From Streptomyces corallincola (lineage in GTDB: Bacteria > Actinomycetota > Actinomycetes > Streptomycetales > Streptomycetaceae), in NCBI RefSeq assembly GCF_019104725.1, contig NZ_JAHRXF010000041.1, forward strand, positions 1-58,480: a stretch of 58,480 nucleotides of DNA. The letters are read 5' to 3'. The notes under the pieces are model-generated. The model saw only the letters and a program-made list of their open reading frames with translations, was not told the DNA's origin and ran no database searches. Position numbers and translations under genes: made by a program. Below are positions 29,050 to 37,152 of the stretch, in pieces. Numbering within the stretch: the stretch's first letter is position 1; each line of letters opens with the position of its first letter.

Positions 29050-31944
29050 TCAGCTGCAGCCGCTGGTGGAGCCGCAGCCCTCGCAGATGTAGCAGGAACC
29101 GGCCCGCTGCATCTTGGTCCCGCAGGAGAAGCAGAGCGGGGCGTCCGCCTGGATGCCGAGCTGCATCTCCACGAGTTCGGCGCTGGTGTGCGCCTGCTTC
29201 GGGGCGGGTGCGACGGCCTCGGCCTGGACCTTCGGCGTGATGACGGCCTTCAGTTCCTGGGTGCGCGGCGCCGACTGGGCGAGGCCCTCGACGTCCAGCT
29301 CGTCCTCGGACGGCTCGTAGGAACCGGTCTCCAGGTGCCGCTGGCGCTCCTCGGCGGAGTGGATGCCGAGCGCGGAGCGGGTCTCGAAGGGCAGGAAGTC
29401 CAGCGCCAGGCGGCGGAAGATGTAGTCCACGATGGACTGCGCGATCCGCACGTCCGGGTCGTCCGTCATACCGGCCGGCTCGAAGCGCATGTTGGTGAAC
29501 TTCGAGACGTACGTCTCCAGGGGCACGCCGTACTGCAGGCCGACCGAGACGGCGATGGAGAAGGCGTCCATCATGCCCGCGAGCGTGGAGCCCTGCTTGG
29601 ACATCTTCAGGAAGACCTCGCCGAGACCGTCGTCCGGGTAGGAGTTGGCGGTCATGTAGCCCTCGGCGCCGCCGACGGTGAAGGACGTGGTGATGCCGGG
29701 ACGGCCCTTGGGCAGCCGCTTGCGGACCGGGCGGTACTCGACGACCTTCTCGACGGCCTCGCGGATCGTCGTCTCGGCCTTCTCGGTGACCTGGGTCTTC
29801 TCCGTCTCCTTCTTCTTGGCGGAGAGCGGCTGGCCGACCTTGCAGTTGTCGCGGTAGATGGCGAGCGCCTTGACGCCCAGCTTCCACGCCTCGAAGTAGA
29901 TCTCCTCGACCTCTTCGACGGTCGCCGTCTCCGGCATGTTGACCGTCTTGGAGATGGCGCCCGAGATCCACGGCTGGATCGCGGCCATCATGCGGACGTG
30001 GCCCATCGGGGAGATGGCGCGCTCGCCCATCGCGCAGTCGAACACCTCGTAGTGCTCGGGCTTGAGGCCCGGGGCGTCGATCACGTTGCCGTTCTCGGCG
30101 ATGTGGGCGACGACCGCCTCGATCTGCTCCTCCTGGTAGCCCAGGCGGCGCAGGGCCTGCGGGACGGTGCCGTTGACGATCTGCATCGAGCCGCCGCCGA
30201 CCAGCTTCTTGAACTTGACCAGGGCGAGGTCGGGCTCGACACCGGTGGTGTCGCAGGACATCGCCAGGCCGATGGTGCCGGTCGGGGCGAGTACGGACGC
30301 CTGCGAGTTGCGGAAGCCGTTCTGCTCGCCGAGGCGGACCACGTCCTGCCACGCCTCGGTGGCGGCGGCCCACACCGGGTTGTCCAGGTCGTCCATGCGC
30401 ACGGCGGTGCCGTTGGCGTCGGCGTGCTGCTTCATGACGCGCTGGTGGGCGTCGGCGTTGCGGGCGTAGCCGTCGTACGGGCCGACGACGGCGGCCAGCT
30501 CGGCGGAGCGGCGGTAGGCGGTGCCGGTCATCAGGGAGGTGATGGACCCGGCGAGCGCGCGACCGCCGTCGGAGTCGTACGCGTGGCCGGTGGCCATCAG
30601 CAGGGCGCCGAGGTTGGCGTAGCCGATGCCGAGCTGGCGGAAGGCGCGGGTGTTCTCGCCGATCTTCTGGGTGGGGAAGTCCGCGAAGCAGATCGAGATG
30701 TCCATCGCGGTGATGACCAGCTCGACGACCTTCTGGAAGCGCTCGGTCTCGAAGGACTGGGTGCCCTTGTCGTCGTCCTTCAGGAACTTCATCAGGTTCA
30801 GCGAGGCCAGGTTGCAGGACGTGTTGTCCAGGTGCATGTACTCGCTGCACGGGTTCGACGCGGTGATCCGGCCGGACTCGGGGCAGGTGTGCCAGTTGTT
30901 GATCACACCGTCGTACTGGATGCCGGGGTCGGCGCAGGCCCAGGCGGCCTCGGCGATGCGGCGGAACAGCGCCTTGGCGTCCACCTCCTCGATGACCTCA
31001 CCGGTCATCCGGGCGCGGAGGCCGAACTTGCCGCCCTGCTGGACGGCCGTCATGAACTCGTCGTTCACACGGACGGAGTTGTTGGCGTTCTGGTACTGGA
31101 CGGACGCGATGTCGTCGCCGCCCAGGTCCATGTCGAAGCCCGCGTCGCGCAGGACGCGGATCTTCTCCTCCTCGCTGACCTTGGTCTGGATGAAGTCCTC
31201 GATGTCGGGGTGATCGACGTCGAGCACGACCATCTTCGCGGCGCGGCGGGTGGCACCGCCGGACTTGATGGTCCCGGCGGAGGCGTCGGCGCCGCGCATG
31301 AAGGAGACCGGCCCGGAGGCGTTGCCGCCGGAGGAGAGCAGTTCCTTGGAGGAGCGGATGCGGGAGAGGTTCAGACCGGCACCGGAGCCGCCCTTGAAGA
31401 TCATCCCCTCTTCCTTGTACCAGTCGAGGATCGACTCCATCGAGTCATCGACGGCCAGGATGAAGCAGGCGGAGACCTGCTGCGGCTGGGGGGTGCCGAC
31501 GTTGAACCAGACCGGGCTGTTGAAGCTGAAGATCTGGTGCAGGAGGGCGTAGGCCAGCTCGTGCTCGAAGATCTCGGCGTCGGCGGGCGAGGCGAAGTAC
31601 TTGTGGTCCTCACCGGCCTTCCGGTACGTGGTGACGATCCGGTCGATCAGCTGGCGGAGGCTGACCTCGCGCTGCGGGGTGCCGACGGCGCCGCGGAAGT
31701 ACTTGCTGGTGACGATGTTGACCGCGTTCACCGACCAGAAGTCGGGGAACTCCACGCCGCGCTGCTCGAAGTTGACCGAGCCGTCGCGCCAGTTGGTCAT
31801 CACGACGTCGCGGTGCTCCCACGCGACCTCGTCGTACGGGTGGACGCCGGGAGTCGTGTGGACGCGCTCGACGCGCAGTCCCTTGCCGGCCTTGGCGCCC
31901 TTGGAGCGGGAACCCCGTGCCGGACCGCTCGCCGTCTCTGTCAT
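29050..31944 (-). CDS. nrdJ: Vitamin B12-dependent (class II) ribonucleotide reductase
   Basis: This 964-residue adenosylcobalamin-dependent enzyme makes deoxyribonucleotides. The N-terminal region (FPDFWSVNAVNIVTSKYFRG) and the barrel motifs (FSFNSPVWFNVG, ACFILAVDDSMESILDWYKE, GGSGAGLNLSRIRSSKELLS, ASNPCSEYMHLDNTSCNLAS) are typical. The tail has two Cys pairs (CFSCGTKM and CYICEGCGSTSGC), which shuttle electrons or bind zinc. The length is usual for actinobacterial NrdJ and there is no intein. It lies 173 bp downstream of nrdR on the same strand. The intergenic hairpin may modulate read-through, and NrdR boxes upstream of nrdR are the likely control point. Confidence 0.97.
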   Translation of the reverse strand: MTETASGPARGSRSKGAKAGKGLRVERVHTTPGVHPYDEVAWEHRDVVMTNWRDGSVNFEQRGVEFPDFWSVNAVNIVTSKYFRGAVGTPQREVSLRQLIDRIVTTYRKAGEDHKYFASPADAEIFEHELAYALLHQIFSFNSPVWFNVGTPQPQQVSACFILAVDDSMESILDWYKEEGMIFKGGSGAGLNLSRIRSSKELLSSGGNASGPVSFMRGADASAGTIKSGGATRRAAKMVVLDVDHPDIEDFIQTKVSEEEKIRVLRDAGFDMDLGGDDIASVQYQNANNSVRVNDEFMTAVQQGGKFGLRARMTGEVIEEVDAKALFRRIAEAAWACADPGIQYDGVINNWHTCPESGRITASNPCSEYMHLDNTSCNLASLNLMKFLKDDDKGTQSFETERFQKVVELVITAMDISICFADFPTQKIGENTRAFRQLGIGYANLGALLMATGHAYDSDGGRALAGSITSLMTGTAYRRSAELAAVVGPYDGYARNADAHQRVMKQHADANGTAVRMDDLDNPVWAAATEAWQDVVRLGEQNGFRNSQASVLAPTGTIGLAMSCDTTGVEPDLALVKFKKLVGGGSMQIVNGTVPQALRRLGYQEEQIEAVVAHIAENGNVIDAPGLKPEHYEVFDCAMGERAISPMGHVRMMAAIQPWISGAISKTVNMPETATVEEVEEIYFEAWKLGVKALAIYRDNCKVGQPLSAKKKETEKTQVTEKAETTIREAVEKVVEYRPVRKRLPKGRPGITTSFTVGGAEGYMTANSYPDDGLGEVFLKMSKQGSTLAGMMDAFSIAVSVGLQYGVPLETYVSKFTNMRFEPAGMTDDPDVRIAQSIVDYIFRRLALDFLPFETRSALGIHSAEERQRHLETGSYEPSEDELDVEGLAQSAPRTQELKAVITPKVQAEAVAPAPKQAHTSAELVEMQLGIQADAPLCFSCGTKMQRAGSCYICEGCGSTSGCS

Positions 31945-32080
31945 GCCGCCGCCTCCATGTACGGGCTAAAACGCCCTGAAATGCCACGATGTTCCGTGAC
32001 ATGTGATCTGTCATGCGTCACGGGCGCCCTCGGCTGTTGCCCGTGACAGGTCATTGGTGGCCGCTCACTGGCCAACTGGT

Positions 32081-32108
32081 CGGAATCCGGCCTTCCGGCC
32101 GGATTCCG
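32081..32108. terminator. Hairpin between nrdR and nrdJ
   Basis: CGGAATCCGGCC pairs perfectly with GGCCGGATTCCG across a TTCC loop, nine bases after the nrdR stop. A second, weaker stem (GTCACGGGC at 32017-32025 with 32039-32047) lies closer to nrdJ. Together they could act as a partial terminator or mRNA-stability element in an otherwise single operon. Confidence 0.55.
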
Positions 32109-32117
32109 GCTCGCCGG

Positions 32118-32657
32118 TCAGTCGGCGGCGCGCGCGGGCTCGGGGACCTCGGCGGTCCCTCCTGGCCCGTGCTCGTCCTGCCGGCTCGCCGTCGCGTCCG
32201 CGACGGGGTCGCCGGTCGTCTCCCTGAGCTCCGCGATGGCCGCCTCGAAGTCGTCGAGCGAGTCGAACGCCCGGTAGACGGAGGCGAACCGCAGGTAGGC
32301 GACGAGGTCGAGTTCCTGCAAGGGGCCGAGTATGGCCAGTCCCACGTCGTGGGTGGTCAGCTCGGCGCTCCCGGTGGCCCGCACCGCCTCCTCGACACGC
32401 TGCCCGAGCAGGGCGAGCGCGTCCTCGGTGACCGGTCGTCCCTGGCACGCCTTGCGCACGCCGTTGATGACCTTGGTGCGGCTGAACGGTTCGGTGACCC
32501 CGGACCGCTTGACCACCATGAGCGAGCACGTCTCCACGGTCGTGAAACGACGGGAGCAGTCGGGACACTGACGGCGCCTGCGGATCGACGTGCCGTCGTC
32601 AGTCGTACGGCTGTCCACCACGCGGCTGTCGGGGTGCCTGCAGAAGGGGCAGTGCAT
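32118..32657 (-). CDS. nrdR: Transcriptional repressor NrdR
   Basis: This 179-residue protein represses ribonucleotide reductase genes in response to nucleotides. It has an N-terminal zinc ribbon (CPFCRHPDSRVVDSR and CPDCSRRFTTVE, four Cys) and an ATP-cone domain (VVKRSGVTEPFSRTKVING). A hydrophilic tail of about 30 residues follows. The ATG giving MHCPFC is chosen over an in-frame TTG nine bases upstream because the family begins so and because GGAGGG lies nine bases away. Two NrdR boxes overlap its likely promoter, which predicts autoregulation together with nrdJ. Confidence 0.97.
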   Translation of the reverse strand: MHCPFCRHPDSRVVDSRTTDDGTSIRRRRQCPDCSRRFTTVETCSLMVVKRSGVTEPFSRTKVINGVRKACQGRPVTEDALALLGQRVEEAVRATGSAELTTHDVGLAILGPLQELDLVAYLRFASVYRAFDSLDDFEAAIAELRETTGDPVADATASRQDEHGPGGTAEVPEPARAAD

Positions 32658-32774
32658 GATCTCCAACCCTCCTCACAGCAGACTCGATGGCCTCGCCGGA
32701 CCACATGGGCCCCTCGAAGCAGCCCCCAGCATAGGGGATGACGGAGGTCCTGAAGACCCAGGGGGACCCCTATA

Positions 32775-32789
32775 AACACAACTTGTGGG
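32775..32789 (-). promoter_or_regulatory. NrdR box, promoter-proximal
   Basis: CACAA-C-TTGTG at 32777-32787 is a perfect palindrome around one base and fits the NrdR box pattern. On the minus strand it is followed at once by TTTATAGGGG, a plausible -10 region for nrdR. Its centre is 31 bp from the second box. Confidence 0.8.
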
Positions 32790-32804
32790 CTGCTGTAGCC
32801 ATCC

Positions 32805-32820
32805 AACCACTACATGTGGG
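32805..32820 (-). promoter_or_regulatory. NrdR box, promoter-distal
   Basis: CCAC-N5-GTGG centred at 32813 is the second half of the pair. A 31-bp centre spacing (three helical turns) between two boxes is the known arrangement at NrdR-controlled genes in Streptomyces. Confidence 0.78.
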
Positions 32821-33157
32821 GATCGGCTTATTCACCGAGGCAGACACGCGTGTCGCTGCCGGAGTACCGCCGAGCCCGTCCGCGAAACCGGCGGACACGC
32901 GGCCCCGGCGGGCCGGACGCGGGCTCCCGCGGGCGCGGGGATAGCGTGGTCACGGCACGGAGGCCGCGTGCGGCTCCTGCGGGGAGGCCTCCGGCGGCCC
33001 GTTCGAACGGACGGCCGGTGGCAGACTGGGGACCGGCCCGCGAGGCGGTCGGCTCCGGCGGTGAAGCGTACAGCAATGGCTGCATTTGTCCGGCCGGGAA
33101 ATTCGCAGCTATACACCGCAGAGCGGCATCGCGGCAGGTGAAACACGCTTTTTCACT
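32821..33157. other. Intergenic region between nrdR and lexA
   Basis: This is the rest of the 574-bp gap between divergent nrdR and lexA. It holds a GTTCGAAC palindrome near 33001, a moderately AT-rich segment at about 33060-33170 that probably includes the lexA promoter, and no convincing gene. No cobalamin riboswitch is visible upstream of nrdR. Confidence 0.4.
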
Positions 33158-33171
33158 CGAACGTGTGTTTG
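33158..33171 (+). promoter_or_regulatory. SOS (LexA) box-like site upstream of lexA
   Basis: CGAAC-GTGT-GTTTG matches the Gram-positive SOS box CGAAC-N4-GTTCG except for one base in the second half. It lies about 60 bp before the lexA GTG, so LexA autorepression is likely. Confidence 0.75.
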
Positions 33172-33231
33172 GTGCAACCTTTCGAAAGCATCTACCGTTG
33201 TGCAGCAGGGAGACCATCGAGAGGGGCCGAC

Positions 33232-34011
33232 GTGACCACCACCGCAGACAGCGCCGCCATCACTGCCCAGGACCGCTCACAGGGCCGTGCCGAGGCGGCG
33301 CATGCGATGAACGACGCCACGAATCCCGAGGGGCACAAACGCTCCCTGCCGGGCCGACCTCCCGGCATCCGGGCGGACAGCTCGGGGCTCACCGACCGGC
33401 AGCGCCGGGTGATCGAGGTCATCCGCGACTCCGTGCAGCGCCGGGGGTACCCGCCGTCGATGCGCGAGATCGGCCAGGCCGTCGGTCTCTCCAGCACTTC
33501 CTCCGTCGCGCACCAGCTCATGGCGCTGGAGCGCAAGGGCTTCCTGCGCCGCGATCCGCACCGCCCGCGCGCCTACGAGGTGCGCGGCTCGGACCAGGCG
33601 GTCAGCGTCCAGCCCACCGACACCGCGGGCAAACCGGCCGCGTCTTACGTCCCGCTGGTCGGCCGGATCGCGGCCGGTGGCCCGATCCTCGCCGAGGAGT
33701 CGGTCGAGGACGTGTTCCCGCTGCCGCGTCAGCTCGTCGGCGACGGTGAGCTGTTCGTGCTGAAGGTCGTCGGCGACTCGATGATCGAGGCCGCGATCTG
33801 TGACGGCGACTGGGTCACCGTGCGCCGTCAGCCGGTCGCGGAGAACGGTGACATCGTCGCGGCCATGCTCGACGGCGAGGCCACCGTGAAGCGCTTCAAG
33901 CGCGAGGACGGCCATGTCTGGCTCCTCCCCCACAACGCGGCCTACGAGCCGATCCCCGGTGACGACGCGACCATCCTCGGCAAGGTCGTCGCCGTGCTGC
34001 GGCGCGTCTGA
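33232..34011 (+). CDS. lexA: SOS repressor LexA
   Basis: This 259-residue repressor of the DNA-damage regulon has an N-terminal winged helix (GLTDRQRRVIEVIRDSVQ, then STSSVAHQLMALERKGFLRR) after a flexible extension of about 55 residues typical of Streptomyces LexA. The self-cleavage site is the Ala-Gly bond in GRIAAGGPILAEE; the catalytic Ser is in VGDSMIEAAICDGDWV and the Lys in GEATVKRFKRE. The GTG at 33232 is chosen because GAGGGG lies six bases upstream and because TTTADSAAITAQDRS matches known orthologues as I recall them. An SOS-like box upstream supports autoregulation. It faces the DinG-type helicase gene. Confidence 0.97.
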   Translation: MTTTADSAAITAQDRSQGRAEAAHAMNDATNPEGHKRSLPGRPPGIRADSSGLTDRQRRVIEVIRDSVQRRGYPPSMREIGQAVGLSSTSSVAHQLMALERKGFLRRDPHRPRAYEVRGSDQAVSVQPTDTAGKPAASYVPLVGRIAAGGPILAEESVEDVFPLPRQLVGDGELFVLKVVGDSMIEAAICDGDWVTVRRQPVAENGDIVAAMLDGEATVKRFKREDGHVWLLPHNAAYEPIPGDDATILGKVVAVLRRV

Positions 34012-34051
34012 CGCCGCCCGGCGGGCCGCACCGGCCCGCTCCCCGACCGGG

Positions 34052-34079
34052 CCCCGGAACCTCTGCGCCGGTTCCGGGG
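34052..34079. terminator. Bidirectional terminator between lexA and the helicase gene
   Basis: CCCCGGAACC pairs perfectly with GGTTCCGGGG across an eight-base loop, between two convergent stops. Confidence 0.75.
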
Positions 34080-34119
34080 TCCCGCGCGTTCCGGGACCCC
34101 GCCGCCTCCCCGCGACGCC

Positions 34120-36093
34120 CTACGACTCGGTCTTCCGCGCCGCCTCGTCGATGGCGGCCAGCGACCTGCGGACCTGGTTGCGGTCCGTGGTGTACCAGAA
34201 GTCCGGCAGGGACGCCTTGAGGTAGCTGCCGTAGCGGGCGGTGGCGAGGCGCTGGTCCAGGACGGCGACCACACCCCGGTCCCCGGAGGCGCGGACGAGA
34301 CGGCCCGCGCCCTGGGCCATCAGCAGGGCCGCGTGGGTCGCGGCGACCGCCATGAAGCCGTTGCCGCCGTTCTCCTCGACCGCCTTCTGCCGGGCGCTCA
34401 TGAGCGGGTCGTCGGGGCGCGGGAACGGGATCTTGTCCATGACGACGAGCTGGCAGCTCGGGCCGGGCACGTCCACGCCCTGCCAGAGCGACAGCGTGCC
34501 GAACAGGCAGGTCATCGGGTCGGCGGCGAAGTTCTTGATCAGCTCGCCGAGCGTCTCCTCGCCCTGGAGCAGGATGGGGAACTCGGGGAGGCGGGTGCGC
34601 AGTTCCTCGGCGGCGAGCTGGGCGGCCCGCATCGAGGAGAACAGGCCGAGCGTCCGGCCTCCGGCGGCCTGGACGAGTTCGGTCAGTTCGTCCAGCATGT
34701 CGGCGCGGTCCCCGTCGCGCGCCGGGCGGGCCAGGTGTTTGGCGACGTAGAGGATGCCCTGCTTGGGGTAGTCGAACGGGGAACCGACGTCGAGGCCCTT
34801 CCACTGCGGCATGTCGTCGCCCTCCACGCCCTCGGGGGCGAGGCCGAGGGAGGCGCCGACGCCGTTGAAGTCGCCGCCGAGCTTCAGGGTGGCGGAGGCG
34901 AGGACGACGCTGCGGTCGGTGAACAGCTTCTCGCGCAGCAGCCCGGAGACCGACATGGGGGCGACGCACAGGGAGGCGCCGAACCGGTCGTGCCGTTCGT
35001 ACCAGACGACGTCCCACTCGGAACCGGCGACCACCCGCTCGGCCACGTCGTGCACCGACTCGACCGAGGCGAGGGCCTGCTTGCGGACGGCGTCCTCGTC
35101 CTGCACGGACTTGTCACGGGTGTTGCCGATCGCGGTGATCACCGTGCGGGCGGCGTCCCGCAGCGCCATCAGCGCGTAGCTCAGATCCTCCGGGATCTCC
35201 TCCAAGCGGCCGGGGAGCGCGAGTTCCATCACCCGCTCGAAGCCCTCGGCGGCGGTCTGGAGCTGGTCGGCGGCCTTCTCGTTGACGAGTTTCCCGGCGC
35301 GGCGGGCGGCCCGGTTGACCTGGCCGGGGGTGAGTTCGCCGGTGGCGACGCCGGTCACGCGGGAGACCAGTTCGTGCGCCTCGTCCACGATCAGCACCTC
35401 GTGCTGCGGGAGCACCGGGGCGCCCTCGATGGCGTCGATGGCGAGCAGCGCGTGGTTGGTGACGACGACCTCCGCGAGCTTGGCCCGCTCGCGTGCCTGC
35501 TCCGCGAAGCACTCGGCGCCGTAGGCGCACTTGGTGGCGCCGACGCACTCCCGCGAGGACACCGACACCTGCGCCCAGGCCCGGTCGGAGACGCCGGGAG
35601 TGAGGTTGTCGCGGTCGCCGGTCTCGGTGTCGTCGGCCCAGTCCCGCAGCCGGAGCAGGTCCTGGCCGAGCTTGCTGGTGGGTGCCGCCGCCTCGAACTG
35701 GTCGAAGAGACCGTCCTCCTCGTCCTGCGGCATGCCCTCGTGCAGCCGGTGCAGGCACAGATAGTTGGAGCGGCCCTTGAGCATGGCGAACTCGGGCCTG
35801 CGGCGCAGCAGCGGGTGCAGGGCGTCCACCGTGCGGGGCAGGTCGCGCTCGACGAGCTGGCGCTGCAGCGCCAGGGTGGCCGTGGCGACGACCACCCGCT
35901 CACCGTGGGCGAGCGCGGGCACCAGGTACCCCAGCGACTTGCCGGTGCCGGTACCGGCCTGGACCAGCAGATGCGTGCCGTCGTCGATCACCTCGGCGAC
36001 GGATTCGGCCATCTGGACCTGGCCGGGGCGCTCCGTACCGCCGACGGCGGCGACGGCGGCGTGCAGGAGTTCGGGGAGTGAGGGCTTCGTCAT
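34120..36093 (-). CDS. DinG/XPD-type iron-sulfur DNA helicase
   Basis: This 657-residue superfamily 2 helicase of the DinG group unwinds DNA 5'-3' in repair. It shows Walker A LLVQAGTGTGKSLGYL near residue 40, the DEAH box LIVDEAHELVSRV near 235, and between them cysteines in NYLCLH, SSRECVGATKC and GAECFAEQ that would hold a [4Fe-4S] cluster. Motifs V and VI are LFGTLSLWQGVDVPG and ALLMAQGAGRLVRASGDRG. It lacks an exonuclease domain. It converges on lexA, but I see no SOS box in the 193 bp before its start, so LexA control is not supported. Confidence 0.93.
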   Translation of the reverse strand: MTKPSLPELLHAAVAAVGGTERPGQVQMAESVAEVIDDGTHLLVQAGTGTGKSLGYLVPALAHGERVVVATATLALQRQLVERDLPRTVDALHPLLRRRPEFAMLKGRSNYLCLHRLHEGMPQDEEDGLFDQFEAAAPTSKLGQDLLRLRDWADDTETGDRDNLTPGVSDRAWAQVSVSSRECVGATKCAYGAECFAEQARERAKLAEVVVTNHALLAIDAIEGAPVLPQHEVLIVDEAHELVSRVTGVATGELTPGQVNRAARRAGKLVNEKAADQLQTAAEGFERVMELALPGRLEEIPEDLSYALMALRDAARTVITAIGNTRDKSVQDEDAVRKQALASVESVHDVAERVVAGSEWDVVWYERHDRFGASLCVAPMSVSGLLREKLFTDRSVVLASATLKLGGDFNGVGASLGLAPEGVEGDDMPQWKGLDVGSPFDYPKQGILYVAKHLARPARDGDRADMLDELTELVQAAGGRTLGLFSSMRAAQLAAEELRTRLPEFPILLQGEETLGELIKNFAADPMTCLFGTLSLWQGVDVPGPSCQLVVMDKIPFPRPDDPLMSARQKAVEENGGNGFMAVAATHAALLMAQGAGRLVRASGDRGVVAVLDQRLATARYGSYLKASLPDFWYTTDRNQVRRSLAAIDEAARKTES

Positions 36094-36286
36094 AGCCCGA
36101 CCACCCTACGGCCCACCACTGACAACGCGCCGCCCGCGCGGGACCGGGACGGCGGCCCCGGCCGGGCACGCGACTGCCCCGCACCCTCGTGACCCCGGTG
36201 TTTCCGGGCCCGGGGGTCGGGCCCGCGCCGGACGGCAACTCGATCAGGTGAAATCCGGCGGCGGTACGACTCCGGTGACAGCTCCC

Positions 36287-37051
36287 CTACGCCGCTGCCC
36301 GTGCCGCCCGCTCGCGGATCATCAGGGCGGCGCGCTTGCCGGGCAGGTCCACCTCGGCGGTCCGGCGGAACCCGGCCTTCCTGAACGCGGCGAGCGAGGG
36401 CGCGTTGCGCACGTCGGGTTCCGCGAGCACCCGGGCGCACGCCGGGCGCCGGGCGAGGACGAGGACGGCCACGGCGGCGAGCAGGGTGCTGCCCAGTCCC
36501 CGGCCGCGCTGTTCGGGGGCGCCGATCAGCAGGTGGATTCCGGTGTCGTGCGGACGGACGGGGCAGTGCCGGGCGAGCGGGTCGAGGTCGGCGCGGTAGA
36601 TCTCCCAGTAGCTCATCGGGGTGCCGTCGAGCAGGCCCAGGCAGGGCACGCTGCGGCCGTCGCCGTCGAGCTGGGTCCGGAGGTGCCGTTCGGTCAGTTC
36701 GGGCGGGCCCGCGAGGTCCCAGAACTCCGCGACCGCCGGATCGTTCATCCAGCCGTGGATCAGGGCCAGGTCCCGTTCCGGGCTCACCGGTTCCAGCCGG
36801 AAGGACCCGGCGGGTGTGGTGACCGGGCCCCATTCCGGGAGCCCGTCGAGGAGTTCGGGGGTCTTGGGGCGGAAGAGGGCGAGGAACTCGGCGGGCAGAT
36901 GCAGGTCGAGGGTGTCCTCGCTGTCCGCGTCGTCGTCCTCGGCGCCGAAGCCGGGGAAGGCGGGGAAACGCGTCTCCCCGGAGCCGGTGGGGCCGGGACG
37001 GACGGATGCGGCGCCGGGACCGGGGCCGGAGTGCGCGTCGGCGGGAGGCAC
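36287..37051 (-). CDS. GNAT acyltransferase of siderophore type (IucB/RhbD-like)
   Basis: This 254-residue protein has a disordered acidic N-terminal quarter and a GNAT domain like those acylating N-hydroxylated amines: FRLEPVSPERDLALIHGWMN, VAEFWDLAGPPELTERHLRT, PMSYWEIYRADLDPLARHCP and the acyl-CoA loop APEQRGRGLGSTLL. The HGWMNDP-type start and EIYRA motif are typical of IucB/MbtK-like proteins. The GTG start has AAGGAG six bases upstream. It follows the IucA/IucC synthetase gene after 101 bp on the same strand and probably supplies the acyl group for a hydroxamate. Confidence 0.88.
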   Translation of the reverse strand: MPPADAHSGPGPGAASVRPGPTGSGETRFPAFPGFGAEDDDADSEDTLDLHLPAEFLALFRPKTPELLDGLPEWGPVTTPAGSFRLEPVSPERDLALIHGWMNDPAVAEFWDLAGPPELTERHLRTQLDGDGRSVPCLGLLDGTPMSYWEIYRADLDPLARHCPVRPHDTGIHLLIGAPEQRGRGLGSTLLAAVAVLVLARRPACARVLAEPDVRNAPSLAAFRKAGFRRTAEVDLPGKRAALMIRERAARAAA

Positions 37052-37152
37052 GGTGCGCTCCTTAGGGGATGCGGGGCGGGATGTTCAGGGACGGGTCAGG
37101 GGTGGCTCAGGGGTGCGGGCCCGGGGTCCGGGGGCAGATCCAGGGTGTGGGT

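Noticed and set aside
32658..33231. Cobalamin riboswitch for the B12-dependent reductase
   Set aside because: No B12-box-like conserved core was seen; NrdR boxes explain the control.
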